Shown here: positions 12,402-24,691 of the stretch, piece after piece
How the letters are laid out: each line of letters starts with the position of its first letter
Numbering within the stretch: position 1 is the first letter of the stretch
Assembly (NCBI GenBank): GCA_023053545.1
Contig: JAKZAN010000095.1
Span: 1 to 64,000, forward strand
Direction: 5' to 3'
Source of the DNA: Lepidurus packardi
Lineage: Eukaryota; Arthropoda; Branchiopoda; Notostraca; Triopsidae
Length of the DNA stretch: 64,000 nt
Program-made: the position numbers and the translations under genes
The notes under the pieces: generated by a model
What the model was told of the DNA's origin: nothing
What the model saw: the letters and a program-made list of their open reading frames with translations, nothing else
The model's database searches: none

Positions 12402-13571
12402 TGAGGGATATGGGATGTGGTCGATAGATAATGGGTAACTGTCTGGAATTTGAAGTATCAATAACATTATGCACAGAGTAATCTGTCCGATATCTTAACT
12501 ATTTGGCTATATTTTGACACTACTAGCCTCTTATGCTTTATTAGGCACTCTCCATTATCGATAAAGCTATGGTGTTAATATATGCTAGTAAAGATTGTGC
12601 GAGGTATTGTATGTAAAGCAGTTTTTCCTCTTCCTCGATTCTTTCGTTAAACACTGTGGTCAACTACATTCCCGAGATTCCTGAATTGTATTATTACAGA
12701 CAGCAGACGAGAGGATCCTATTACAAAAGTATGCAATATATTGTTCGAAACATTGATGTAGCTCCATGAGGGTCGCGTCGCCTGTACTTATGAGCATACC
12801 AAACATATGACATCACATTGCTGCCCGGGTTAGACTGAGATGTCAGTGGTATGAATGTCCCGAGCTACGGTATGGAGAAGCAGTGTATTATGATGGTATT
12901 GGGAACTGGGCGAATATTTATTTAAATTTCAGTTATAGAAACCTCACTATTTGTGAGGTGCTGGACCCAAGTACTTGAGAAGAGCCAAACTATGTCAGAG
13001 GATGAGCTGCCTCCTCCCTATTTTTAAAAACTGCTGATGCTGCAACACATGAATAGACCGGCTTAATGCCCATATTCTATGGCGTCAAGGAATAACAACA
13101 AGGATAAATAAATCGTGTAGCGTGGTTGGAAATTAGGAATTGGGGGCTGCTGTAGACTAGGTGGAGGCTGCCGATCGAAAGGAGTGCCATCAAATATCTC
13201 GGTAGACGAGTGGCATTGGTGGTCGGATTTATGGAAGTGTGCTGGAGCATAGATTGGATGGAAGAGTTGAGGATGGAAGGCTTCTGTGTTATGCGTATCT
13301 GAATAGTTAGAGGGAGGCGAGGAAAGAACAAACAGCCTTTACGAATAAAATGAGTATAGGATAAAAAGAATAGAATGCCCAACAGTGGAGGTCAAATGAT
13401 TACAGTGACTCCAAAGTTCATACTTTATTGGCAATGCGATATTCATCGAATACCAATAGACATTTAAAAATGTACATATATATATATATTGCTTCCCTTA
13501 TTTATCTATAATTAAAAACATACCTCGTGCAAAAGATAAACCCATCTACCCACTTCCATACTTTACTCTAA
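12402..13571. other. Intergenic, about 1.2 kb
   Basis: Divergent spacer between the WD40 gene and the small membrane protein gene. It contains a TA-dinucleotide stretch (about 13474-13490), a plausible core promoter element for the plus-strand gene. A TGA-free minus-strand frame (12843-13382) is discussed among the rejected items. No RNA gene recognised. Confidence 0.4.
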
Positions 13572-14219
13572 ATGAGCATACTCCTCTGCATACTCCTCCT
13601 CGCAGCCCTCTACCTCTTCTTCTACCACCTCAACAACACCAGGCTCAAGGAGGCACTCAAAGAGAACACCCCCCTCAACCCCCAGCCCATCATCCGCAGG
13701 CATTCCGCCTCATTAACCAGCATCCAGATCCTTAAGCAGATGTCCCAAGAAAAACACCAAATTCAAAATCTACGAAAAACCATCAAACGACTCTGCCTCC
13801 ATCTATCCCCACAGCCCCCCGCTCTCGTCTCCGCCCTCGCTAACCTCTCCAATACCCTCGTATAGCATCAAATCACCCTCTACATAGTCGCTAACAACAA
13901 ACACAAAACCCCCGAAGGAGCCCTTCCGATCCCCCAGACCCTGCTGGACTCGGTGCAGGCCAAAAACATATTCTGTTGCAATACCGAGGAGGGCGAAGTG
14001 GCAGTGATCAGACAGCTAAAGCCTGATGTGCTGCTGGAGTGCGAATCGTAGATGACGTATCGATTATAGAGGTACGTGAAGAAGGTGGTGGAGCTGTGGA
14101 ACGAAGGCGGGAGCAGCGAGGCAAGGACGGAAGGAGAGTTAATTTCGGCAGTAGAGATGGCGCTGGAAGCAGAGGACGAGAGCACTGTGGGTTCTTACGG
14201 GAGCGTGAAGTACTAATGA
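13572..14219 (+). CDS. Small single-pass membrane protein, unknown
   Basis: 215 residues, single exon, ATG 13572 to TGA 14217-14219, with TAA immediately before the stop read as Glu. Residues 3-21 form one hydrophobic helix (ILLCILLLAALYLFFYHL), so it is a signal anchor or uncleaved signal. The rest is hydrophilic, with a basic helical stretch and an acidic C-terminus (VEMALEAEDES). No family recognised. Codon use matches neighbouring genes and four in-frame TAG/TAA are read through. Confidence 0.65.
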
Positions 14220-14533
14220 GGGCGAAAAGAAGCTGCTTCATATTTTTTATTAATATTAGTACTTTTGGAAAAATGTGTGTATCGGTATTGTGGAGGATAA
14301 AAATAGGAGGGAGGGGACAGTTACAATCAGAAAGAACACAGGGTTATATTAACACACAATTTTATTGAGCCATAATACACAATAACCCTCACAGAACACA
14401 GGTTATCGAGGGCAAACCCATCTTCCTATTCATCTAATACACCCCAGGTCCTCCTCAATATAGATACACACTTGAAACAACTCGTCCAATATTATTATTG
14501 AGCCATATTATTCAGTATTCTCACCCAAAACCC

Positions 14534-15289
14534 ATGCATACCACTAGACTCGTCACCAAACAGATCTATCCTCACTCTGGCATCACGGTTCACTATGAAG
14601 GCAGAATCTACCCCAACCTCCGAATGCCCTACCAGCCTTTCTTCGAACTCTGCGACTCTCTCACCTTTAAAAACACCAATCCACTCATCGCTCACATTCT
14701 AGAAGCCCTCACCTGTGATCACACCGAAGTATCAACTTCTGATGTTGAAGGAGTTCGTAAACTCGCCAAAGGGTTCCTTGGTGTGGAGCTAGTTGTGGAC
14801 ACAGATGACCTCGCCCTACGACTGATAAGCCACCCACCGAGTGATGATTTCATGATTCTGGACTCCCTGAAGTCGGACATCCTGTACGACATATTCACGA
14901 AGGCATATGAAAAGGGAGATCATCATGAAGAGAAGGTAGACCAGACAGTGACCAGATATGTGGAACAGTCTGTGAAGTCAGAACGCGAGAAGAGCACAAT
15001 TAAAGGTATTCTTCAGAATAAGCCAAGCAGGCGATACCGGGAGAGGGTCCAGGTGCAAATTGTGTAGCCTGCAAACGGTGAATTTCAGGCACAGTAAGAG
15101 ACACTTGTGAAAAAGTCAAGAGGAAAGGAACAAAAGGTAGATTATTACAAGAAGAGAGAAGACCGTGAAAGATCGAAATCGCGGGAGCGTAGGGACGAAA
15201 GGGTGGAGCTGGGAATCACAGGCGATACGAACAATGGCTGGAGAGAACGGAATAGACCTCCTCGGCGTCAGGCTCAGAAAGTCGAGTGA
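14534..15289 (+). CDS. Unknown protein with charged SR-like tail
   Basis: 251 residues from ATG 14534 to TGA 15287-15289, no intron. The first 150 residues look folded (IYPHSGITVHYEGRIYPNL; GFLGVELVVDTDDLALRL). The C-terminal 100 are strongly charged, with KKREDRERSKSRERRDER, resembling the RS/RD tails of splicing-associated proteins. That tail is too low in complexity to assign a function. It follows the previous gene by about 300 nt on the same strand and converges with the kinase gene. Confidence 0.65.
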
Positions 15290-15620
15290 AAAACAGATGC
15301 TGGGAAGGGGTTTCAGTGACATAAATGGTATTAATATCTGCGCATGATGAGTTATTTTTAGTGTATGCGAACAATAAGTAAATGGCTTTAGAGTTTTATA
15401 CGAGGCGTATATTGGAACTTTGAAATAAATGGCAATCAGCCTTGGCCCAGCAGTTCGTATTGATTCCTCAGTTTGAGGAGAGTGGCCAATGCGAGATTCA
15501 GTAGTAGCCGATAACGTAGTTATTAGGGAAAATAAAAATTAATAAATAGATACTAAAAGTGTTAATATCAGAAAGTATGTGTAGATTATATTCTTTGGCT
15601 TCAGGGCCAAAGCCAGTCCG

Positions 15621-17587
15621 TCAGACAGCCTCCAGCTCCGGGGCGAGTTACCCGATCTTCTGCAAAAACGGGTGTTTCAACAGCTCCGATATCTTGATGC
15701 GCTCTTCTGGGTTTTTCTTGAGGATTCGGAGCACGAAATCCTTGGCCACATCTGACAGGGGCACATCGTTCGGGAATATAATATCTTATTTGATCTGTGA
15801 TTAGAGGCAAGAAATAACGTATTTAAAGGCAGGAAATTAAAATGGAATTGTTACGATTTTGACTAGTTCTTCTTCGCAGTTGATGTCGAAAGGAATCGTG
15901 CCCACTAGCAGTTAGTATGTCAGGACTCCGATGCCCCATAAGTCTATGCGCTAGTCATAGTTGTGTCCCTTCAGGATCTCGGGTGATGCGTAAACAGGCG
16001 ACCCGCAGAACGTGCTACGCAGTTCCGAACCCCGCATAACCGCCCAGCCGAAGTCACATAGTTTTACAGTACCCTACATTTCAGTTTGGAAAGCAAGAAA
16101 AAATAAGGAGATAGATTCTTACGCTCTGGATAACGATATTCTCAGGTTTGATGTCGCGGTGAATGATACGGAAGAAGTGCATGTATTGGATAGCATCGCA
16201 GACCTGTTTCATTATGTAGGCCACAGAGGACTCAGACAACCGGCCTTCCTTTTTGATCACATGATAAAGCTGTCCGCTGGATCCGAGCTCCATCAACAAG
16301 TACACGTAGTCTTTATCGTGGAAGAATCCATAGAGTTTAACGATGTTGGGGTGGTCGAGGGCCGATTGGATCTTGATCTCCCTGATCATCTGATTAATGA
16401 TCTGTTCTTCGCGTATCGCAACCTTAGGGATACGCTTCATGGCACATACGAACCCAGTCAGTTTGTGTCTGTGACGGTTACAAGCAATAAATAAACGGTG
16501 GAAGAGTGGAGGCGAGTGTTTGGATGGGGGTTTTTTACTGAACGATGTATACACTACCGAACTTGCCGTTGCCCAGTTCTTTGCCGATATTGAAGTCAGT
16601 CAACTTGAAGGCACTCTTTGGCTAGTTAGAACGGGTGGAACTTTTGTTGGAGTTCGTCGTATAGTATGTGGATATTGTCTATTTCAGAGCAGCAGGCTTC
16701 TTGAAGGCGTCATCTTTGGGCATCGAGGGAGTGGTTCCCTGGGGTCCCGAAGAGTGTATGCTATTTGGATTGTCGTACTGGAAATTTGTGCTGTATTGGT
16801 AAGAATTAGAAGAAAAGTCTGATGGCTTAGAGAGGTCGAGACGGAGTGACTTCTCAGGGGTGTTGTCAACATACTCGTCCATCAAATGGCTTTATCGTGC
16901 AGGTTCAGAGGCCCTCGGTTGTCTTTTCGTAGTCATATGAGCCAATTTGTCGAGAGCATTAGATATGTTTGCTCCTTTGTTGTAGGAATGGGAGGGACTT
17001 GAGGCTTCAGGGAGAGGTCGAGAATTGATGCTGGGAGGCATAGGACTTGGTTGATATCCATAATTGCGTGGAAGGTTACCGACTGATGAGAAATTTGGAT
17101 TTTCTTTCTGGAGCGTCGGATATTGAGCGTACTGCCTGTCAGAATTTCCGAAGCTGTTACTGCTTTTGATGTGGTCGGGAGAGGCTAAGCGATGGGTCGG
17201 GGAGGAAATCGGAGGTGGGTAGTAGTCAAATGTGGTTTGGGTTTGAGACCGGCTCATGTGTAGCTTCTGGCTGATCTCCTCGTGTTTTTCTGCATATTGG
17301 GCAAGACGAGCCCTGAGGTCTGTAGGCGAAGTGATATTTTTGTTGTAATTGTTTTTTGGGTTGGAGTGCTGGGAGTCGAGGTAGTCGAGGGACAAGTCGG
17401 AATGAGAAGGAAGTTGGCTAGGTCTGGGCCTGCGAGTAGTGGAGTCGGCGATTCTGGATGATTCGGAGTTAGGGTAAGATTCGGAGTAAGGATTGATGGG
17501 GGGTTCGGAAGCGCGAGGAGTAGACTTGGGATTGGGGGAGTAATTTTCTAGATTGATGTATTTATCAGTGGCAGGAGTGTATTTCAT
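15621..17587 (-). CDS. Aurora-like serine/threonine kinase
   Basis: 595 residues in four exons (introns 16469-16538, 16074-16122, 15795-15854; 70, 49 and 60 nt). The first roughly 330 residues are Ser/Pro/Asn-rich and probably disordered. The kinase domain then carries GNGKFGSVYI (P-loop), CAMKRI (ATP Lys), the Aurora-like REIKIQSALDHPNIVKLYGF, HRDIKPEN, DFGW and a T-loop FCGSPVYASPEIL. Aurora kinases have the same DFGW and EIQSHLRHPN, but LCGTLDYLPPE in the T-loop, so this is a divergent member. The Glu of YD-E-RIDLWG is TAG (15951-15953) and that of TY-E-LLVG is TAA (15912-15914), direct evidence that both codons mean Glu. Likely cell-division or ciliary signalling. Confidence 0.9.
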
Positions 17588-18924
17588 GGCGTATATCGCT
17601 TGGTGTGGTTTATTTGTTTATAGGTGTGTGTGTGTATGTCTATTTTTTATACATTACGCCAGGAAATGAGTAAAATATCCCTTCTTTGTCTGTGTGGTTG
17701 ACTAAATATCTAGGTCCCATGCACTTGTGCCAGCTATTATTTGGGTTAAATTGTGGTGAGAGACCCACACGCATGACACCACCAGCACACCAAAATCAGG
17801 ACCCTTGAATTTAGAAATAGCAAGAAGGACTCAGAGATAAGGAGGAGAGAAGCACTAGAGACACAATATGGGGAGATAGCATGGTAGATAAGTCCAGCAC
17901 TGTGACATGGGAGTGGCAAGGACAATTTCTAATAGTCTTTAAACACATTATCGGGAAAAACTTGAAAAGTATCAACATACTCTACCAATAAATAAAAATT
18001 AGCACAGAAAGTAAGTAATTTAGAGGATATTAACAAATTATCAGACTTTTCCCTAAACTGGATACCCGTGGGTTCGTCTGCTCACAACTCTGGAAGTAGT
18101 TGCGACACTCATGCTTTTTTGGCACCCTCAGGTTGTATTCTCAAAGCTATTGTTTCCCCAAAAATATGTTCGTTTTCGGTTTGAGTGCTGTGTCGGTGCT
18201 TGCACCAGACGTGGTGATCGAGTCCAACTGAACCATAGACTGTCTTGGAAATACAGCCAGTCTTGGGATAGAGGAACACGTAGCATGCCTATGCTTTTTA
18301 TGTCTGCTTTATGTATCTGTTAAGTAGGCCAGTGAAGATAGACGGATGTACTGGTACCTACAACTAATTTTATAATATCCATGCGCTTATCCAGAAAAAT
18401 GGTATGCATATAATCGCCATAGTTAGATGTCCATTATATAGACTTTCATTTCGTATGACCCGATGGCATTGGCTGTGTCTATATCTTTTCATTATGTATG
18501 ATATATAGTTCTTTTTTCTAGTCAGAATAAGTCCGTGCCTCTCCAGTTCTCTTGGATTTTTAGGGCCTCTCTAAAGCGAGACGGCAATAGAGACCAGTCA
18601 GACAAGAAGGTTTAGGTCAAGCAACATTTGACTTATCGAATGCCTGGAGGGTCTAAAGCCCAAGGGGTGAATGATATTAAATCTCTTTTCTTGCCGAGAA
18701 AACCCATTAGATGCATTCTCACCCCTGTTATTCAGATTTAAAATATGAAATAAAGCCTCTCTCCCCCATGGCTAACTTGAGAACCACTCTGCCTGATTGA
18801 AACAGGGACTGAAGCCAATAGCCTCGAAGAATATACAGATATATGCCCCTTCGAATAAAATAATTACAGTTGCCCATTAACTAATCATAAGTATTTTGTT
18901 ACCTGCCCATTACATAAGAAAATC
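17588..18924. other. Intergenic, about 1.3 kb
   Basis: Divergent spacer between the kinase and TPR genes, one of the longest non-coding stretches in the window. It holds an imperfect inverted repeat (AGGGGTGAATG near 18664 and CATTCTCACCCCT near 18713). No coding frame or recognisable RNA gene seen. Confidence 0.4.
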
Positions 18925-21900
18925 ATGGACAAAAGAGCCAGGTCCAACGATAAGAGGATCCTCGAACTCACGAGGCATAATGAACCCATCCAGCCATCCC
19001 AGCAGCCCCTCAGGTCTCTCCACTAGAACGTCGACCGCAAGTGCTTCACCCCCTCCATTTGCAAGAGTTCCAAGGTCAAACCCACCAAAAGTAAAATAAC
19101 AATCCACAACTCCCCCCATCTGCATACAATTCATCCTCCACTAGAATCCCTTTCCAAACATGATGACAGAAAGTAACGCAATAAGAGCACTGAGAGGCAG
19201 ACGTACATGACTCAAAACGTGCGTCTGCAGAAAGGGACCTCGGACAAAAACATGCTTTACATCCCGAACAACGTCCAACAGCTGGACACCAAAAAAAAGA
19301 AGAACATGCACCATGATGAGTCTTGGAAACATAAGAGTAACAAACCCCCCCATCCCATCGTATATCCCAATCCCTCCGTGCCTAGGCTTATAGCCTGCCC
19401 GTTTTTCATATCTGAATTCTCAACCGTTTGCACATGCATCAATTCTCACACTTCCTCTTTATATCCATTCAGATAGACCCTCATCGACTCTCGCCAATGC
19501 ACGCCATGCCAAGCAGATCTAGTACAATCTACACAACCTCAACGAGTCTGCCCTCAAGAGCGACATCCACTTCTAAGATGACTTCAGTAAGATGAAGGAC
19601 ATCTCATTCCACAACCTCTAGCGAACTGTCGCTAATAAATAACTGTACCACGTTCTGGACGAGGGCCGCAAGCACCTCAAGTCCAACCGCTTCGACAAAG
19701 CTGCAGAGTACTTTAAAGAAGCTCTCAAACTCGATGGAGGCGATGAACTCGAAATCCTATATCTACTGGGCATATGCTGTTTCCATCTGGGAAGCTACCA
19801 CGAGAGCATCAAATACCTGAATGCGATCATACTCAAGAACGACTCCTTCAAAAAGAATATCTACTTCTTCTTGTCTATAGCCTACAAACGCATTGGAGAC
19901 ACTGATGCCGCAATCCATATTCTCACCCTTGCCATCAAGCACTCTCCAAAGTACTACGATGCCCTCTTTTTCAGAGGTAAGTTGTTGTCCAAGCAGAAGA
20001 AGTACCACTAAGCGATTGAGGACTTCAACCGATGTCTCAAGATATCGCCTGAAAAAATAATAGCCTGTGTCTCCAAAGCTGATTGTTTGCGATCACTTAT
20101 GCAACTGGATGATGCTATCGAGCTCTATACTATTTCGGTCGAGAGACTAGAACAGCCTGATCCTTCAATTCTTTTGAAGAGAGCTACGGCCTACATCGAA
20201 GTGCAAAGACTTGAATAGGCCAAATAAGACCTTGAGTAAATCATGAGATTGGACCCAACGAATTCCGAAGCGTACCTCTTCAAGGGACTTGTTTTCTACA
20301 AATGCAGGAACTTTAACGATGCGATCCTCAGTTACTAACAGGCTATCAAGCACAACACTTCCAAGAAAGCCATCACCAAAGCTCTCTACGAAATATCAAA
20401 GATCAAGATTGAAATGAGGGATTTCTACGGTGCCAGTTATACTCTTGAAAGGGCTTAGTCCTTGGATGTGGACAGGAAAATCCTGTAGAAGATCAAGCTG
20501 TTCACCGAAGGAGGTACTTTCCTTATGAAGAAAAAAATCAAGAAGGGTGTGGAGCTTTTGACCCAGCTCATCAAGAAGCAGAATATCAACGAATACATCA
20601 AACCTTTGACCTACTCCTTTAGGTCGTATGGTTACTTCTGCGAGTACAAGTACACCCATGCGCTCAACGATATCCAGACTCTCTAAAAAATGGGGTATTC
20701 CCTCGACGAGGCGTCTCTCTACAATAAACACTTGCTCGAAGGAATTATCCATACCCAGAATAATAAGTTCGAGGAAGCACTGCTGAAGTTTAACGACGCA
20801 GGTCGTATGCGTCCACAAACTGCAGACAGCTGGATCTACAAGTGTCTAACCTATGTCAGCATGTACAACAGATCCAATAGCAAGGAGAGAAAAGGGGATT
20901 ATCTCGAACAAGCACTCGTAATGACTAAGGAGGCCTTGAAGAGAGAGGAAACCAACTATAATTGCTACTTCATCAAAGCAACGATCCACTACACTCTCTC
21001 TCAGTTCCCCTAAGCCCTAGTCGAAGTTGAAAAGGCAATCGACAAAAGCGACGATCATGTCATTAAACACTTCTACCTGAGAGCGATGATTTACTCGAGC
21101 ATGGCAATGTATAAAGAGACCCTCGGTGACTTTAGCAACTGTATTTCGCTCATGAAAGATATGAAAGAAAAGGAACAACAGTGCGCAGTAAACAAAGATA
21201 TCGATGATGACCCCAATCGAGAAAAGTAGATGCCCTAAGCCTTCTTACATAGAGCCAAGTGCTATCTCTTATTCGGGGAGAAGAAACGGGCTTTCCAGGA
21301 CCTCCAAAACTATATTTCCTACAAACCTCTCGACCCCGAAATCCATGTTTTAGCAGGCAGACTCCTCTTCTCGATCGGAGCCGAAGACGACGCGGTCAAA
21401 GCTTACAGTCACTGCTCCAGCATCGATAAAAACGGTACTCACATCATTAAGCATTAACCTTTCAATCTAATAATACTGATTTAGTTGTGGTTTTATTGGA
21501 GCGTGCGAAATGCTATTTGAAGCTGAAAGAGTTGAACCTGTGTCTGAAGGATATGCAGAAGATCGTGGAGTCAGGCGATATGAAGATGGTAGTCGACTAC
21601 TGCTGTCTGGATTCGCTGCGTGAAGCCAGCAAAAACACCCATGAGTCCTTCGAGAGCGCTCTTAAAAAGATATCAGCCGTTACCAAGCTATCTAATAAAG
21701 ATGGACACATTTTTAGCAGAGCTGACTTCCACTTCTATAAGGGACTTTTCCACTTCTTCCTGAAGTAGTTCGATGATTGCTTGGACGAGTTCAGCCTGTC
21801 CATCTAGATCAAGGCCAGCACTCGCACCCTCGAAGATCTTACCTCGGAAACATCGGATCTTGACGACAACTACGAGAACAGGACTTATACCCAATCCGAG

Positions 21901-22521
21901 ATGATATACAACATAGCAATCGTCAACCTGCTATCAGGGCGCTTAGAATAAGCCCAGTAAGTCTTACTGCAGTTCCCGAAGTTCAAAGCCATGCTGACTG
22001 GTGATAGAATCTATAAGTCTGAAAATGACCGTAGTCACGATCAATCGAGTGTTTCGCAGCGGAGCGATTCCACTCAGAATTAAATCACTCCCTTCCCGAT
22101 CAACAACAGACTTTGCTCAATATTCTCCCCTCTGACATTCAACGACAACCCTGAGATATTTAGGCTGTCATTCTGTCTACCTACAGTACATCCTCCGGAG
22201 TCGCAGCTCAAGATCAACGAGGAGCTAATCGATAAGATAAATGTGAATTCTACTGAGGCAAGGCCTGACGCCCCTTGGATCAAAAGAAATAGCTTCGGAG
22301 TGGTGTTCACTCAGGAAGTAATGGGTTGTGATATTGATCTGAATACTGAGAAGGAACCCCAGCATTAGGAGTAGGAAATGGACGAGATCGATGAAGAAGA
22401 ACAGCATCAGCAGAGACACGAATAAGTGAGAGGCGAGGAGCGGGAAAAGATCCGGGACTTTTTGATGCTGGACCCAGCAGTATAGGCTAAGCTGGCACGG
22501 CTGGCCCTGGGCAAGAAGTGA
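18925..22521 (+). CDS. Large TPR-repeat protein
   Basis: 1136 residues in three exons (introns 19337-19472, 136 nt, and 21435-21484, 50 nt). A basic, disordered N-terminal 135 residues is followed by many tandem TPR motifs, such as FDKAAEYFKEALKLDGGDE, YHEAIEDFNRCLKISPE, EEAKEDLEEIMRLDPTNSEA and FNDAILSYEQAIKH. In these, TAA/TAG fall where TPRs carry charged helix residues. A non-TPR tail contains RLSFCLPTVHPPES and RPDAPWIKR, then an acidic Glu/Gln stretch. TPR arrays serve as protein-protein scaffolds; in ciliates many are axonemal or transport-related, but no specific orthologue is claimed. The 136-nt first intron is the longest here and is the phase-compatible choice; its donor is less certain. 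Confidence 0.85.
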
Positions 22522-22745
22522 AGTGGGGAATCATATGCTTGGAAAGCACAGTCCACAAAAAAAGAGGTCAAAGCTGCATGCGACTCTTTTGTCTTTTTCT
22601 ATTTTTGATTTTAATTATGATAATTATCTTTCTGCCCTATCATCTTCTAGCAGTAGCTATTGTACTTCTAACCGCAAAAAATATATGGTGTATGTCAGGG
22701 GAGGTCGCCCCAATCCATATTTTTATAATTGGGTACAAAGAGTTC

Positions 22746-23885
22746 ATGCAAGTCTAACAGATGGGCACTAACCGCAATCCAAACAAACAAATAGAACAGG
22801 CTCGAGCAGTCCTCAAGGCCATCATACAAGAGATCAAGGAGACCCAGTAGGCCTGCAGGGATCTTCCCATCACCAAGCACCACAAAGCCACGCTCAAAAA
22901 CATCGAAACCAATCTCAACTAGCTCCAGGAGATCGTCACTAACACTCCTGTCCTAGTTGCACTCAATGAGAAGGCCAGCATCGAACTTGAGCTTCTGCGT
23001 GATATGGTGATTCGTGGAGGTGCTCGGGGTAGAAATTCCCGGTATCACTCGAAACAGACTCCTTTAGACTCCAATAACAACCTGAATACAAACTGTGTGA
23101 GCGATAATGAAACCATCCGGGAGCTTAAGTAACTGCTTCTACAGAAAGAACAGACTATAATCAAACTGCGCGGCGATCTGAACCATAGTGAGCATAAACT
23201 GTTGCTGGCAGAGGAAAGGTATGCAGGCACTGAGGCAGCACTGAAGTCTAAAATCGAGGATCTCCAGAAAGAGAACAAGAAGCTAGAGAAGAAGGTGACT
23301 AAGCTAGAGGATAACCGGGAGAACATACACGATCTGGTCGAAGAATGCAAGGAGAAACTCAGAGAAGCAGAAGAGAACTATGCTGTCAAAAGGCTTCACT
23401 TGGTAGAGGAGATCGGAATTCTCAAGAGTGAGGTGTCGCGACTCGCTACCGAAAACCAGCACCTCGTTCGTAAGAGCAGAGAATATGAAAAGTGGAAAGC
23501 GGAGTATTAGTAACAGACGAATGGAGTATTGACCAATATCGAGAACGAAATCAATACACTAAACTAACAGCTGATGAAAGAAAGGACCCAGAAGCATGAA
23601 AGGAATGGTCTAACTGAGGCCTTGAAGACTCAGATGGCAGAGACAGGCAGGAAATTACGTGAGTCAGAGCAGGAACTAGAGGGTCTGCGAAAATTGAACA
23701 CTGCAATGAAAGACAAACTGACTCGATTGGAGAGAGAGGGACCGATGAAGATAGAGGAGTAGGGAAGGGATGGAGGAGGGACATTGAGCAAAGTGCAAAA
23801 GATGGCAAGTGAAGAACACAAAAAGATGAGATGCCTGGACAATCTACGATAGGAAATCTAGCGGTTTAAGAAGAGGGTGGACTGA
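22746..23885 (+). CDS. Coiled-coil protein, unknown
   Basis: 379 residues, one exon, ending at TGA 23883-23885. From about residue 120 it is almost entirely heptad-rich coiled coil (QKENKKLEKKVTKLEDN, LVEECKEKLREAEENY, LRESEQELEGLRKL). A second in-frame ATG lies at 22761. The frame stays open upstream into a hydrophobic AT-rich stretch, which I take as 5' flank. It follows the TPR gene by about 220 nt on the same strand. Probably structural or cytoskeletal; no family assigned. Confidence 0.75.
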
Positions 23886-24691
23886 AAATGAGTTTAATTA
23901 TGTGTAGAAGCAAGGTACTATCAATCTGGGAGTCTAAGCAGTCGAGATTTATACAGCAAAAATTAGTATGGTTGTAGCCAGCACGACATTCATCTTCTGA
24001 ATCATAAGTTTCCAGGTACCCTGTTCTGTCTTCATCTGGTTTTGGGGTGATATTGGTGTTTATAACCACATAAATTTGCAGGGCTAATGGTAGAACCGTA
24101 TGAAATTGGCTTATTTCCTAGGAATTCCTCGACACACCACTATTTTCAACTTCTCATGTTTAACCTTTTTTGATCTTCTCGTATGAAGCACATGCATGGT
24201 TTTGGTTAGCATAAGAAGAGGTTCAACACTATGTCTACATCGCCGCAGGCTATTATGTTTGGTCCGAAAAGGAATATCTCACACTTTTCCTCAGCTGGTC
24301 GTGTGTCAATACCGATTATAATGTGCTATTGACTGTGGCTGCGAGAAAGACCTTAGCCTTTATACTAAATTGATGTAGTTTACTGGATCATTATGCTAGG
24401 CCATCCATAATGCGTAGTAATTGGTATTGCCTTGTATTTATCGCACTGATTAATTGATCACTGATATATTGATCACTGATTAATTGATCCCTAATTTACG
24501 TAACGTCTGCAGCATGTCACTTCGTAGTTTATTGCTCCACTCCCTATATTTCTGCTTGCTATTCTGCCACAATATTTCTCTCGAACAAACTATCTTTTTC
24601 TAATCGATATTTAAACTCAAGATCTCTGCCCACAATTTTTATAACTTCCCTCTTTCCATTTCATTATATACATATCCTTTCTTACTCCTCC
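23886..24691. other. Intergenic with short tandem repeats
   Basis: AT-rich spacer of about 800 nt. At 24445-24489 a 12-nt motif, TTGATCACTGAT, recurs with small variation and is flanked by TTAATTGATC copies; it contains the palindrome TGATCA. No gene seen. Confidence 0.4.
24445..24489. repeat. Degenerate tandem repeat of TTGATCACTGAT
   Basis: About three overlapping copies of a motif built on TGATCA and ATTAATTGATC lie 200 nt upstream of the kinesin start. It could be a regulatory cluster or simple slippage; nothing else distinguishes it. Confidence 0.5.

Noticed and set aside
12843..13382. TGA-free minus-strand frame of 179 codons
   Set aside because: Composition looks like intergenic DNA and the N-terminal part is implausible; a run this long without TGA is expected by chance once in a few tens of frames.
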